Shown here: positions 8,711 through 18,111 of the stretch, one piece after another
How the letters are laid out: the number at the start of each line of letters is the position of its first letter
How positions within the stretch are numbered: the stretch's first letter is position 1
Assembly: GCF_000720185.1 (NCBI RefSeq)
Contig: NZ_JOIY01000015.1
Span: 112,590-176,589 of the forward strand
Source of the DNA: Streptomyces sp. NRRL S-340
GTDB lineage: Bacteria; Actinomycetota; Actinomycetes; Streptomycetales; Streptomycetaceae
Length of the DNA stretch: 64,000 nucleotides
Direction: 5' to 3'
Notes under the pieces: model-generated
What the model saw: only the letters and a program-made list of their open reading frames with translations
Database searches by the model: none
What the model was told of the DNA's origin: nothing
Translations under genes and position numbers: made by a program

Positions 8711-9244
8711 TCAGTCGTGGAACCGGCCCCACAGCCGTGGGTAGCGCTCGGCCAGTGCGCCGTCGTCCTCGAACTCGACCGGGGTGCCCTCCGGTTCGGC
8801 CGGCGCGGGCGGGATGCCGAGGTCGGGGGCGACCGTCCCGGTGAGCTGCTCGTAGGCCTCGTCCGCCGCGTACCCCAGTTCCTCGCCGTCGCCGTCGATC
8901 TCCTCGTCGAAGTCGTCCAGCAGTTCGGCCAGCGAGTCCGGGTCGTGCAGGGCACCCTCGAACACCTCCCGGCCCTGGCCGATCAGCCAGCACCGGAAGT
9001 AGTCGAAGGCGTCGTCGCTCGCCCCGTCCAGCAGCACCCACGCGGCGCCCCACAGATCCCAGCGGTACGCGCGGTTGTAGCGGGACTCGAAGTGACGGGC
9101 GAAGTCGAGAACCTGCTCCGGGTCGAACCCGAGCAGCCGCTCCACGAGCAGATCGGCCTGCTCCTCGGGATCCCCCTCGGCGGCCCCGCGCGTCGCGTCG
9201 ATCAGCTCCCAGAACTCCGTCTCGTCCATCACGGGTTCAAGCAT
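8711..9244 (-). CDS. DUF4240 domain protein
   Basis: 177-residue acidic cytoplasmic protein. MDETEFWELIDATRG followed by YRWDLWGAAWVLL and DAFDYFRCWLIGQG is the DUF4240 signature. No enzymatic function is established for this domain. Two in-frame starts are close: ATG 9244 (used) and ATG 9229, which is where most family members would begin. The 3' end lies 24 bases from the convergent amidase stop. Confidence 0.8.
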   Translation of the reverse strand: MLEPVMDETEFWELIDATRGAAEGDPEEQADLLVERLLGFDPEQVLDFARHFESRYNRAYRWDLWGAAWVLLDGASDDAFDYFRCWLIGQGREVFEGALHDPDSLAELLDDFDEEIDGDGEELGYAADEAYEQLTGTVAPDLGIPPAPAEPEGTPVEFEDDGALAERYPRLWGRFHD

Positions 9245-9380
9245 CGGCCCTCACACCGCCCCCCGCACGCGGAGTGCGGCGGATCGTTGCACGTCCTACA
9301 CCCTCCGGCCGCGCCGCCCCGCGAAAGCGCGCCGGGCACCCTGCGGCGTCCTGCCTCCCCGTGCCACGCGGCCGGTGCCC

Positions 9381-10523
9381 TCACGCCGCCCCGGTGCCCT
9401 CTCCGTCCGCCCCCGGCGCTTCCTCTCCGTCGGCCGGCGCCGCCGGGCCCCCGGTGCCGTACAGGGTGGTCAGGCGCAGGGCGTCCCGGGTGAAGCGCTC
9501 GCGCAGGGAGGCGGGGGCCAGGATCTCGGCCTCCGGACCCAGGGCCCTGAGCTGGGCGTGCGCGACCTCCTCCGATTCCACCAGCAGGGTCACCGTCGTC
9601 CGGCCGTGTCCGTCCGGGGGACCGGCGGCGGCCAGGGCCTCGCGGGCCGCCGCCGGGTCGACGGCGTGCGGCAGCCCGCGCAGCCCCTCCTCGGACAGCC
9701 GTACGACCACCTCGGCGCGCAGGATCGAGCGGGCGAACTGCTCGGCGCGCTCCGCCCAGAACGCGGCCAGGTCGAAGGTCTCGTCCCGGGCGAACCGCCC
9801 CCCGCCCGGTTCGACCGCCGTGAACCGGTCGAGCCGGTAGACCCGGTGAGCCGCCGCTTCGGCCCCGCGAGTCGTTTTGTCCCGGTGAGTCGCTTCGGCT
9901 CGGGCAGCCGTTCCGGACCGGTGCGCCCCCAGCCCGCCGTCCGGCGCGTGCTCCGCGACCCGCGCGCACAGGTACCACGCGCCCGCCTTCAGCACGAGAC
10001 CGTACGGCTCCAGCTCGCGTACGACCTCCGTCCCGCCCTCCCCGCGCCGGTAGCGCACGGTGAGGACGAGGTCGCTCCAAACCGCGTCCGCCACGGCGGG
10101 CAGCAGCGGGGGCACCGTGGGTTCACGGAACCAGGCCGGGGCGTCCAGGTGGAAGCGCTGCGCCGCCGTGCGGGGGGCGTCGCGCACGGCGGGCAGCAGC
10201 GCCGCGGACACCTTCAGCCGGGCCGCCGAGGCGGCGTCCTCCAGACCCATGTCCCGCAGCGCGCCCGGCACACCGCTGAGGAACAGCGCCTCCGCCTCAC
10301 CGCGCGCCAGGCCCGTCAGCCGCGTGCGGTACCCGCCCACCAGCCGGTAGCCGCCGGCCCGCCCCCGGTCGGCGTACACCGGCACGCCCGCCTCCGACAG
10401 CGCCTGCGCGTCCCGCGTGACGGTCCGCTCCGACACCTCCAGCTCACGGGCCAGCTCGGCGGCGGTCATCGGCTGCCGCGACTGGAGCAGCAGCACCATC
10501 TTGATCAGGCGGGCGGCACGCAT
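9381..10523 (-). CDS. HTH-11/WYL-domain transcriptional regulator
   Basis: 380 residues. An N-terminal winged helix (MTAAELARELEVSERTVTRD) is followed by a WYL domain beginning near residue 130 (LVLTVRYRRG, RELEPYGLVLKAGAWYLCAR). A WCX-like C-terminal segment runs from about residue 290. WYL regulators of this layout bind nucleic-acid or nucleotide ligands and often respond to DNA damage, but the ligand here is unknown. A variable insert rich in His/Arg/Ala interrupts the region near residues 195-230. The gene is monocistronic and lies just downstream of the aceE terminator. Confidence 0.88.
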   Translation of the reverse strand: MRAARLIKMVLLLQSRQPMTAAELARELEVSERTVTRDAQALSEAGVPVYADRGRAGGYRLVGGYRTRLTGLARGEAEALFLSGVPGALRDMGLEDAASAARLKVSAALLPAVRDAPRTAAQRFHLDAPAWFREPTVPPLLPAVADAVWSDLVLTVRYRRGEGGTEVVRELEPYGLVLKAGAWYLCARVAEHAPDGGLGAHRSGTAARAEATHRDKTTRGAEAAAHRVYRLDRFTAVEPGGGRFARDETFDLAAFWAERAEQFARSILRAEVVVRLSEEGLRGLPHAVDPAAAREALAAAGPPDGHGRTTVTLLVESEEVAHAQLRALGPEAEILAPASLRERFTRDALRLTTLYGTGGPAAPADGEEAPGADGEGTGAA

Positions 10524-10561
10524 ACGGCCATCATGCCGGGGACCACTGACAGCGCCGACGG

Positions 10562-10593
10562 CGAAGGGGCACGGCGAACGCCGTGCCCCTTCG
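10562..10593 (-). terminator. aceE terminator hairpin
   Basis: Perfect inverted repeat CGAAGGGGCACGGCG / CGCCGTGCCCCTTCG with a 2-base centre, 34 bases past the aceE stop codon. Confidence 0.8.
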
Positions 10594-10627
10594 TGACGGG
10601 AACCCCGGCCCTTGCGGGCCGTGCTCC

Positions 10628-13330
10628 TTACAGGCCGTACTTCTCCCGGGCCTCCTTGACCGCCGAGGCCTTGACCTCGCCGCGCCGGGCCAGCTGCGCC
10701 AGGGCCGCGACGACGATCGACTCGGCGTCCACCCCGAAGTGGCGGCGGGCGGCCTCACGGGTGTCCGACAGGCCGAAGCCGTCGGCGCCCAGCGACGAGT
10801 AGTCCTGCTCGACCCACTGCGCGATCTGGTCCGGGACCTGGCGCATGTAGTCGGAGACCGCCAGCACCGGGCCCTCGGCGCCCTGGAGCGCCTGGCGTAC
10901 GAAGGGCACCCGCTCCTCGCCGCGCAGGAGGGCCGCGTCGGCCTCCAGCGCGTCGCGGCGCAGCTCGCCCCACGAGGTCGCCGACCACACGTCGGCGGCA
11001 ACGCCCCACTCCTCGGCGAGCAGCTGCTGCGCCTTGAGCGCCCAGTGGATCGCCGTGCCCGAGCCGAGCAGCTGGATGCGCGGCGCGTTCGCCGGGGCGG
11101 TCAGACCGGCCGACTCCGCCGTGTTGAAGCGGTACAGGCCCTTGACGATGCCCTCGTCGATGCCGAGGCCGGACGGCTTGGCCGGCTGCGGCAGCGGCTC
11201 GTTGTAGACGGTGAGGTAGTAGAAGACATTCTGGTCCTCGCCCTCGGCCGCCTCGCCGTACATGCGGCGCAGGCCCTCCTTGACGATGACCGCGATCTCG
11301 TACGCGAACGCCGGGTCGTAGGAGAGCGCCGCAGGGTTGGTGGCCGCGATGACCGGGGAGTGGCCGTCGGCGTGCTGCAGGCCCTCACCGGTGAGCGTGG
11401 TGCGGCCGGCCGTGGCGCCGACGAGGAAGCCGCGGCCGAGCTGGTCGCCGAGCTGCCACATCTGGTCGGCGGTGCGCTGCCAGCCGAACATCGAGTAGAA
11501 GATGTAGAACGGGATCATCGGCTCGCCGTGCGTCGCGTACGACGACGAGGCGGCGATGAAGTCGGCCATGGAACCGGCCTCGGTGATCCCCTCGTTGAGG
11601 ATCTGGCCGTTCTTGGCCTCCTTGTAGTACATCAGCTGGTCGCGGTCGACCGGCTCGTACGTCTGGCCCTTGGGGGAGTAGATCCCGAGCGAGGGGAACA
11701 GCGACTCCATGCCGAAGGTGCGCGCCTCGTCGGGGACGATCGGCACCCAGCGCCTGCCGGTCTCCTTGTCGCGGACCAGGTCCTTGACCAGGCGGACGAA
11801 GGCCATGGTGGTGGCCACGCTCTGCGAGCCGGAGCCCTTGTCGAAGGCGCCGAACGCCTTGTCGGCCGGGGCCGGCAGGGCCGCGACGGGGTGCACGCGG
11901 CGGGCCGGGGCCGGGCCGCCGAGGGCCGCGCGGCGCTCCTGGAGGTAGCGCACCTCGGGGGAGTCGGCGCCGGGGTGGCCGTAGGGGACCTGGCCGTCGA
12001 CGAAGTCGCTGTCCTTGATCGGCAGCTCCAGCAGGTCACGCATCTGCTTGAACTCGTCCACCGACAGCTTCTTCATCTGGTGGTTGGCGTTCTTCGAGGC
12101 GAAGCCGCTGCCCAGGGTGTGGCCCTTGACCGTCTGGGCCAGGATCACCGTCGGGGCGCCCTTGTGCTCCAGGGCGGCCTTGTACGCGGCGTAGACCTTG
12201 CGGGCCTCGTGGCCGCCGCGCGAGTAGTGGAAGCACTCGATGATCTTGTCGTCGCTCAGCAGCTTCGCCATCTCGGCGAGCGCCGGGTCGGCGCCGAAGA
12301 AGTCCTGGCGGATGTAGGCCGCGTCGCGGGTCTGGTACGTCTGGATCTGCGCGTCCGGCACCTGGCGAAGGCGGCGCAGCAGCGCGCCCGTGGTGTCGAG
12401 CTGGAACAGCTCGTCCCAGGCGGTGCCCCACAGCGACTTGACCACGTTCCAGCCGGCGCCGCGGAACTGGGCCTCCAGCTCCTGCACGATCTTGAAGTTG
12501 GCGCGGACCGGGCCGTCCAGGCGCTGCAGGTTGCAGTTGATGACGAACGTGAGGTTGTCGAGCTGCTCACGGGCGGCCAGCGCGAGCGCGGCCGTCGACT
12601 CGGGCTCGTCCATCTCGCCGTCACCGAGGAACGCCCACACGTGCGAGGCGGAGACGTCCTTGATGCCGCGGTTGGTGAGGTAGCGGTTGAAGCGCGCCTG
12701 GTAGATCGCCGACAGCGGGCCGAGGCCCATGGAGACGGTCGGGAACTCCCACAGCCAGGGCAGGCGGCGCGGGTGCGGGTAGGACGGCAGTCCGTTGCCG
12801 CCGGCCTCCTGGCGGAACTTGTCCAGGTGCGCCTCGGTCAGGCGGCCGTCCAGGAAGGCACGGGCGTAGATGCCGGGGGAGGCGTGGCCCTGGATGTACA
12901 GCTGGTCGCCGGAGCCGTCGCCCTCCTTGCCGTGGAAGAAGTGGTTGAAGCCGGTCTCGTACAGCCATGCCGCCGAGGCGAAGGTGGCGATGTGGCCGCC
13001 GACGCCGTACTTGGAGCCTCGGGTGACCATCGCCGCCGCGTTCCACCGGTTCCACGCGGTGATCCGGGCCTCCATGGCCTCGTCACCGGGGACGGCCGGC
13101 TCGGCCGCGGTCGGGATGGAGTTGACGTAGTCGGTCTCCAGGAGCTTCGGCAGGGCGACACCAGTGCCCTCGGCGCGCTCCAGCGTGCGGCGCATCAGAT
13201 ACGCGGCACGGTGCGGCCCGGCCGCCTTGGCAACGGCGTCCAGGGAGGCCTGCCATTCGGCGGTCTCCTCGGGGTCGCGGTCCGGGAGCTGGTCGAGCTC
13301 GCTCGGCTGGATGGCGTTGGGGTCGGTCAT
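10628..13330 (-). CDS. aceE: Pyruvate dehydrogenase E1 component, homodimeric
   Basis: 900-residue thiamine-diphosphate enzyme that decarboxylates pyruvate and reductively acetylates the lipoyl group of E2. The length and sequence are typical of the homodimeric AceE family. The TPP motif runs from GDGEMDEPES to the following VINCNLQRLDGP segment. Also recognisable are the N-terminal HIATFASAAWLYETGFNHF and the C-terminal SDYMRQVPDQIAQW. ATG 13330 has AAGGCGGCG upstream and the family N-terminus (TDPNAIQPSELDQLPDRDPEE). The frame extends 14 codons further upstream without support. A candidate promoter and a perfect palindrome lie about 110-140 bases upstream, and a GntR/FCD gene is the next gene upstream. 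The E2 and E3 partners are encoded 1.2-4.4 kb upstream but behind a separate terminator. Confidence 0.97.
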   Translation of the reverse strand: MTDPNAIQPSELDQLPDRDPEETAEWQASLDAVAKAAGPHRAAYLMRRTLERAEGTGVALPKLLETDYVNSIPTAAEPAVPGDEAMEARITAWNRWNAAAMVTRGSKYGVGGHIATFASAAWLYETGFNHFFHGKEGDGSGDQLYIQGHASPGIYARAFLDGRLTEAHLDKFRQEAGGNGLPSYPHPRRLPWLWEFPTVSMGLGPLSAIYQARFNRYLTNRGIKDVSASHVWAFLGDGEMDEPESTAALALAAREQLDNLTFVINCNLQRLDGPVRANFKIVQELEAQFRGAGWNVVKSLWGTAWDELFQLDTTGALLRRLRQVPDAQIQTYQTRDAAYIRQDFFGADPALAEMAKLLSDDKIIECFHYSRGGHEARKVYAAYKAALEHKGAPTVILAQTVKGHTLGSGFASKNANHQMKKLSVDEFKQMRDLLELPIKDSDFVDGQVPYGHPGADSPEVRYLQERRAALGGPAPARRVHPVAALPAPADKAFGAFDKGSGSQSVATTMAFVRLVKDLVRDKETGRRWVPIVPDEARTFGMESLFPSLGIYSPKGQTYEPVDRDQLMYYKEAKNGQILNEGITEAGSMADFIAASSSYATHGEPMIPFYIFYSMFGWQRTADQMWQLGDQLGRGFLVGATAGRTTLTGEGLQHADGHSPVIAATNPAALSYDPAFAYEIAVIVKEGLRRMYGEAAEGEDQNVFYYLTVYNEPLPQPAKPSGLGIDEGIVKGLYRFNTAESAGLTAPANAPRIQLLGSGTAIHWALKAQQLLAEEWGVAADVWSATSWGELRRDALEADAALLRGEERVPFVRQALQGAEGPVLAVSDYMRQVPDQIAQWVEQDYSSLGADGFGLSDTREAARRHFGVDAESIVVAALAQLARRGEVKASAVKEAREKYGL

Positions 13331-13440
13331 GTCGCCGCCTTCCTCAGTCGAAGGGGGTTCCCTCATCTGCAAGGGTTCGGGGGTGCCCTAGGTCTTTGGC
13401 AGGACAGGGCTGGAGGGGCTCTGGTGGAAGCCCGTCGCCG

Positions 13441-13470
13441 ACTGTAACTCCCTGATCGATGATCGATCAA
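13441..13470 (-). promoter_or_regulatory. Candidate aceE promoter with 17-bp palindromic operator
   Basis: On the minus strand a -35 TTGATC (13465-13470) and a -10 TACAGT (13441-13446) are separated by 18 bases. The perfect palindrome TGATCGATGATCGATCA occupies 13453-13469, so it covers the -35 element and most of the spacer. That is where a repressor would block polymerase. The neighbouring GntR/FCD protein is the natural candidate (inference). The rest of the 13331-13645 gap shows no gene. Confidence 0.55.
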
Positions 13471-13645
13471 AGGGTTGAGGGTCAAAACCTCTTGATTACG
13501 AGAAAGTCGGCACCCGGTGCCTTTCGAACAGGCACGCGGTGCCGTGTTTTCGAAGCGTTTTCCCAGGTGAGCGGCGAAGTGCTCGACTGCTCGGACGGGG
13601 GGAGCCGACGGCTCACGGGCGGGGGCGCGCAGCCCGGACGCGGTG

Positions 13646-14269
13646 TCACGGACGCGGCGCGCAGCCCAGGACGTGCGCCTTCACCAGCTCCGCGATCCGC
13701 GCGTCACGCCTGCGGAACGCCTGCACCAGCTCCTCGTGCTCCTCCGCGTACGACTGCTGGACGGTGCCCAGCCAGCGGATCGACAGCGCCGTGAAGACCT
13801 CGATGCCCAGGCCCTCCCAGGTGTGCAGCAGCACCGAGTTGCCGGCCGCGCGCACCAGCTCCCGGTGGAAGCCCACCGTGTGCCGCACCTGCGCGGTGCC
13901 GTCCGCCCGCCGGTCGGCCTCGTACAGCGCGGACACGTGCGGCTCCAGGGCCGAGCAGTCCTCGGCCAGCCGCTCCGCCGCCAGCTCCGCCGCGATGGCC
14001 TCCAGACCGGCCCGGACGGGGTAGCTCTCCTCCAGGTCGGCGGCGCTCAGGTTGCGCACCCGCACGCCCTTGTTCGGGGCCGACTCGATCAGCCGCAGCG
14101 ACTCCAGCTCGCGCAGCGCCTCCCGCACCGGGGTCTGGCTGACCTCCAGCTCGGTCGCGATCCGCCGCTCCACGATCCGCTCGCCCGGCTTCCAGCGCCC
14201 GCTGACGATCCCCTCCACGATGTGCTCGCGGATCTGCTCGCGCAGCGAGTGGACGACGGGCGCGGTCAT
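13646..14269 (-). CDS. GntR-family (FCD/FadR subfamily) transcriptional regulator
   Basis: 207 residues. A winged helix-turn-helix at residues about 8-72 (GERIVERRIATELEVSQTPV, REALRELESLRLIE) is followed by an all-helical FCD ligand-binding domain. Its metal/ligand residues are suggested by HTVGFHRELVRAAGN and by histidines in the last helices. Such regulators sense organic acids or acyl compounds. PdhR, which controls E. coli aceEF, belongs to the same subfamily. ATG 14269 has TTAAGGAG eight bases upstream. Its position between sucB and aceE suggests control of pyruvate/2-oxoglutarate dehydrogenase genes (inference). Confidence 0.9.
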   Translation of the reverse strand: MTAPVVHSLREQIREHIVEGIVSGRWKPGERIVERRIATELEVSQTPVREALRELESLRLIESAPNKGVRVRNLSAADLEESYPVRAGLEAIAAELAAERLAEDCSALEPHVSALYEADRRADGTAQVRHTVGFHRELVRAAGNSVLLHTWEGLGIEVFTALSIRWLGTVQQSYAEEHEELVQAFRRRDARIAELVKAHVLGCAPRP

Positions 14270-14312
14270 GGAGGCTCCTTAAAGCGGGACCGGGCGGCGG
14301 CCCCCGGGGGCG

Positions 14313-14327
14313 TTGACGCTTAGACAA
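14313..14327. promoter_or_regulatory. Possible GntR autoregulatory site
   Basis: TTGACGCTTAGACAA is an imperfect dyad 44 bases upstream of the GntR start codon. It contains the GAC/GTC half-site spacing seen in some FCD-family operators. It is the only dyad I noticed in the 14270-14424 promoter gap. Confidence 0.3.
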
Positions 14328-14424
14328 TACGGCGGTCAGCGCGGGGCGGAAGGGCGCATACGGGCGCTTTCACGCAGGTGAGACGAGGCTTACACGCCGT
14401 GATGGCCAAGAAACGGCAAACGGC

Positions 14425-14460
14425 GGCGCCCCCGCCCGGAGTGCTCCGGACGGGGGCGCC
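14425..14460 (-). terminator. sucB terminator hairpin
   Basis: GGCGCCCCCGCCCGGAG pairs with CTCCGGACGGGGGCGCC across a 2-base centre with one mismatch. It lies about 70 bases past the sucB stop and before the GntR promoter. Confidence 0.7.
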
Positions 14461-14530
14461 GCACCCGCTCTTCCCGTGCAGGGACGAGGTCACAGGCCGG
14501 TCCCGACGCCGTCGGGACCCTCGGCCCGGG

Positions 14531-16309
14531 TCACAGACCCAGCTCGACCTCGAACTCGCCCGCCTCCAGGATCGCCTTGACCGCCGTCAGGTAACGGGCC
14601 GCGTCGGCGCCGTCCACCAGGCGGTGGTCGTAGGAGAGGGTCAGGTAGGTCATGTCGCGGACGCCGATGACCGTGCCCTCCTCGGTCTCGATGACGGCCG
14701 GACGCTTGACCGTGGCACCGATGCCGAGGATCGCCACCTGGCCCGGCGGCACGATGATCGTGTCGAACAGCGCGCCGCGCGAACCGGTGTTGGAGATGGT
14801 GAAGGTCGCACCGGACAGCTCGTCCGGCGTGATCTTGCTCGCCCGGACCTTGCCCGCCAGCTCGGCCGTGGCCTTGGCGATGCCGGCGATGTTCAGGTCA
14901 CCGGCGTGCTTGATGACCGGGGTCATCAGGCCCTTCTCGGAGTCCACCGCGATACCGACGTTCTCGGTGTCGAAGTAGGTGATGGTCCCCTCGGCCTCGT
15001 TGATCTTGGCGTTGATGGCCGGGTGGGCCTTCAGCGCCTGCGCGGCGGCCTTGACGAAGAACGGCATCGGGGAGAGCTTGACACCCTCACGCGCGGCGAA
15101 GGAGTCCTTCGCCTTGGCCCGCAGCTTCATCAGCCGGGTCACGTCGACCTCGACCACCGAGGACAGCTGCGCCTGCTCGTGCAGGGCCTTGACCATGTTG
15201 TCGCCGATGACCTTGCGGATCCGCGGCATCTTCACGGTCTGGCCGCGCAGCGGGGAGGCTTCCAGGGCGGGGGCCTTCTTCGCGGCGGGCGCGGCAGCGG
15301 CGGCGGGGGCCGGGGCGGCCGGGGCCTTCGCGGCCTCGGCGGCGGCGAGGACGTCCTGCTTGCGGATGCGACCGCCGACGCCGGTGCCCTTGACGGAGCC
15401 CAGGTCGACGCCGTTCTCGGCGGCGAGCTTGCGCACCAGCGGGGTCACGTAGGCGCCCTCGTCGGTCGCCTGGGCGGCGGGAGCCGGAGCCGCGGGAGCG
15501 GCGGCCGGGGCCGGAGCCTGGGCGGCCGGGGCCTGCGGAGCCGGGGCGGCCGGGGCCGGGGCCGCGGGGGCCTGCGGAGCCGGGGCCGGGGTGGCCGGTG
15601 CCGCGGGGGCGGCGGGGGCCGGGGCGGGGGTCTCGGCGGCGGGCGCCGGGGCGGCCGGGGCCGGGGCGGCGGCGGGAGCGGCACCCGGAGCGCCGATGAC
15701 GGCGAGCTTGGCGCCGACCTCGGCGGTCTCGTCCTCGCCGACCACGATCTCCAGGAGCACACCGGAGGTGGGCGCCGGGATCTCGGTGTCGACCTTGTCC
15801 GTGGAGACCTCGAGCAGCGGCTCGTCGGCCTCGACGGAGTCGCCGACCGACTTCAGCCAGCGGGTCACGGTGCCCTCGGTGACCGACTCGCCCAGCGCGG
15901 GCAGGACCACGTCGGTGCCCTCGGCGGCGCCGGCCGGGGCGGCCGGGGCCTCGGCAGCGGGGGCGGGCGCCTCGGCGGCGGGGGCCTCGGCGGCCGGAGC
16001 CGGCGTGGGCTCGGCGGCCGGGGCGGGGGCGGCCTCGGCGGCGGGCGCCGGAGCCGCGGCGGGTGCGCCGGAGCCGTCGTCGATGACGGCCAGCTCGGCG
16101 CCGACCTCCACCGTCTCGTCCTCGGCGACCTTGATGGAGGCCAGCACACCGGCGGCGGGAGAGGGGATCTCGGTGTCGACCTTGTCGGTCGAGACCTCGA
16201 GCAGCGGCTCGTCGGCCTCGACGCGCTCGCCCTCGGCCTTCAGCCAGCGGGTGACAGTGCCCTCGGTGACGCTCTCGCCGAGCGCCGGCAGGGTTACGGA
16301 AACCGCCAT
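14531..16309 (-). CDS. sucB: 2-oxoglutarate (or pyruvate) dehydrogenase E2, dihydrolipoyl acyltransferase
   Basis: 592 residues with two N-terminal lipoyl domains. Lipoylated lysines lie in [10 protein letters not shown] (Lys43) and a second [10 protein letters not shown] about 125 residues later. Each domain is followed by a long Ala/Pro/Glu linker. A peripheral subunit-binding domain then runs from [17 protein letters not shown] to GRIRKQDVL. The C-terminal catalytic domain carries [16 protein letters not shown], the acyltransferase His/Asp motif. Streptomycete annotations call it SucB. The same protein may serve pyruvate dehydrogenase, since no other E2 is seen near aceE. AAGGAG lies 11 bases before ATG 16309. 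The gene is 61 bases downstream of lpd and is probably co-transcribed with it. Confidence 0.93.
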   Translation of the reverse strand: MAVSVTLPALGESVTEGTVTRWLKAEGERVEADEPLLEVSTDKVDTEIPSPAAGVLASIKVAEDETVEVGAELAVIDDGSGAPAAAPAPAAEAAPAPAAEPTPAPAAEAPAAEAPAPAAEAPAAPAGAAEGTDVVLPALGESVTEGTVTRWLKSVGDSVEADEPLLEVSTDKVDTEIPAPTSGVLLEIVVGEDETAEVGAKLAVIGAPGAAPAAAPAPAAPAPAAETPAPAPAAPAAPATPAPAPQAPAAPAPAAPAPQAPAAQAPAPAAAPAAPAPAAQATDEGAYVTPLVRKLAAENGVDLGSVKGTGVGGRIRKQDVLAAAEAAKAPAAPAPAAAAAPAAKKAPALEASPLRGQTVKMPRIRKVIGDNMVKALHEQAQLSSVVEVDVTRLMKLRAKAKDSFAAREGVKLSPMPFFVKAAAQALKAHPAINAKINEAEGTITYFDTENVGIAVDSEKGLMTPVIKHAGDLNIAGIAKATAELAGKVRASKITPDELSGATFTISNTGSRGALFDTIIVPPGQVAILGIGATVKRPAVIETEEGTVIGVRDMTYLTLSYDHRLVDGADAARYLTAVKAILEAGEFEVELGL

Positions 16310-16370
16310 GGTTTCGGTTGCTCCTTACGAAGTACGGAAGTCTGTGTCGTCGCGCCCGTTGACCGAAGGC

Positions 16371-17759
16371 TCAGTCGTGGGAGTGGAGGGGCTTGCCGGC
16401 CAGGGCCAGGTGGGCCTCGCCGAGCGCCTCGTTCTGCGTCGGGTGGGCGTGGATGAGCTGCGCGACCTCGGCCGGCAGCGCCTCCCAGTTGTAGATCAGC
16501 TGCGCTTCGCCGACCTGCTCGCCCATGCGGTCGCCGACCATGTGGACGCCGACCACGGCACCGTCCTTGACCTGGACGAGCTTGATCTCGCCCGCGGTCT
16601 TGAGGATCTTGCTCTTTCCGTTGCCCGCCAGGTTGTACTTCAGGGCGACGACCTTGTCCGCGCCGTAGATCTCCTTGGCCTTGGCCTCGGAGACACCGAC
16701 GGAGGCGACCTCCGGGTGGCAGTACGTCACCCGGGGGACACCGTCGTAGTCGATCGGCACGGTCTTCAGACCGGCCAGGCGCTCCGCCACCAGGATGCCC
16801 TCCGCGAAGCCGACGTGCGCGAGCTGGAGGGTGGGGACCAGGTCGCCGACGGCCGAGACGGTCGGAACGTTGGTGCGCATGTACTCGTCGACGAGGACGT
16901 AACCGCGGTCCATCGCGATCCCGGCCTCCTCGTAGCCCAGGCCCTGGGAGACCGGGCCGCGGCCGATGGCGACGAGCAGGACCTCGGCCTCGAACTCCTT
17001 GCCGTCGGCGAGGGTGACCTTCACGCCGTCCTGGGTGTACTCGGCCTTCTCGAAGAACGTGCCGAGGTTGAACTTGATGCCCCGCTTGCGGAAGGCGCGC
17101 TCCAGCAGCTTGGAGCTGTTCTCGTCCTCGACCGGGACCAGGTGCTTGAGGCCCTCGACGATGGTGACGTCGGTGCCGAAGGACTTCCACGCGGAGGCGA
17201 ACTCGACGCCGATCACGCCGCCGCCCAGGATGATCGCGGACTTCGGCACGCGGTCCAGGACGAGGGCGTGGTCGGAGGAGATGACGCGGTTGCCGTCGAT
17301 GGTCAGGCCGGGCAGGGACTTCGGCACGGATCCGGTCGCCAGGAGGATGTGGCGGCCCTGGATCCGCTGACCGTTGACGTCGACGGAGGTCGGGGAGGAC
17401 AGCCGGCCCTCGCCCTCGATGTAGGTCACCTTGCGGGAGGCGATGAGGCCCTGCAGACCCTTGTACAGGCCCGAGATGACCTCGTCCTTGTACTTGTGGA
17501 CGGCGGGGACGTCGATGCCCTCGAAGGAGGCCTTGACACCGAACTGCTCGCTCTCGCGGGCCTGGTCGGCGATCTCGCCCGCGTGCAGCAGGGCCTTGGT
17601 GGGGATGCAGCCCCGGTGCAGGCAGGTACCGCCGACCTTGTCCTTCTCGATCAGGGCGACGTCCAGGCCCAGCTGCGCCCCGCGCAGGGCCGCGGCGTAA
17701 CCGCCGCTGCCACCGCCGAGGATCACTAGGTCGAAAACGGTGCTGGCGTCGTTCGCCAC
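16371..17759 (-). CDS. lpd: Dihydrolipoyl dehydrogenase (E3)
   Basis: 462-residue FAD disulfide oxidoreductase that reoxidises dihydrolipoyl groups with NAD+. The FAD motif LVILGGGSGGYAA is at residues 11-23, the redox disulfide GGTCLHRGCIPTKAL involves Cys46 and Cys51, the NAD-binding segment is SAIILGGGVIGVEFAS, and the C-terminal catalytic His-Glu pair is in HAHPTQNEALGEA. GTG 17759 was chosen because the FAD strand starts nine residues in and GGAGG lies nine bases upstream. It precedes sucB by 61 bases in the same direction, forming an E3-E2 operon. Confidence 0.95.
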   Translation of the reverse strand: MANDASTVFDLVILGGGSGGYAAALRGAQLGLDVALIEKDKVGGTCLHRGCIPTKALLHAGEIADQARESEQFGVKASFEGIDVPAVHKYKDEVISGLYKGLQGLIASRKVTYIEGEGRLSSPTSVDVNGQRIQGRHILLATGSVPKSLPGLTIDGNRVISSDHALVLDRVPKSAIILGGGVIGVEFASAWKSFGTDVTIVEGLKHLVPVEDENSSKLLERAFRKRGIKFNLGTFFEKAEYTQDGVKVTLADGKEFEAEVLLVAIGRGPVSQGLGYEEAGIAMDRGYVLVDEYMRTNVPTVSAVGDLVPTLQLAHVGFAEGILVAERLAGLKTVPIDYDGVPRVTYCHPEVASVGVSEAKAKEIYGADKVVALKYNLAGNGKSKILKTAGEIKLVQVKDGAVVGVHMVGDRMGEQVGEAQLIYNWEALPAEVAQLIHAHPTQNEALGEAHLALAGKPLHSHD

Positions 17760-18056
17760 GTCACGTCCTCCATGCATGTGCGCCGTGCCGGTCGTCGCTG
17801 ACCGGCGGGCGGCTTGTGTCCGGCCGCTCGTTCTTCGGCCCTTTGGGTGGGGGCCCTGTCCTGCCGTCGCCCATCTTCGCACTTGTCAGGGGTGAACGAG
17901 ACGCGGGGCCGGGGTGTGAGACATCCCACCCGCCACGGGCACCGCGGCGGACCTCCCGGACCACGACGACGGACCGCCGTGGCCGCCGCGCCCGGCCGTC
18001 CGCGTGTCCGGGGTCCGGGGGCCGGCCGGGCGGACGCGGGGGAGTCCGCCGGGCGC
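17760..18056. other. lpd promoter region, no gene seen
   Basis: About 300 bases between the lpd start and the pepA terminator. It holds no convincing open frame with a ribosome-binding site. On the minus strand a CTGACA-like -35 (near 17885) is visible without a clear -10. Confidence 0.4.
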
Positions 18057-18095
18057 GGGGCGGCCCCGGGTGCGTCGCGCACCCGGGGCCGCCCC
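18057..18095 (-). terminator. pepA terminator hairpin, 18-bp perfect stem
   Basis: GGGGCGGCCCCGGGTGCG pairs perfectly with CGCACCCGGGGCCGCCCC across TCG. It is 17 bases past the pepA stop and is one of the strongest hairpins in the window. Confidence 0.85.
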
Positions 18096-18111
18096 GGTGA
18101 GAGGAAGGGCC

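Noticed and set aside
10583..13447. Long plus-strand open frame of 954 codons opposite aceE
   Set aside because: It is the antisense shadow of aceE in GC-rich DNA, is rich in Gly/Arg/Val/Leu without domain character, and has no ribosome-binding site.
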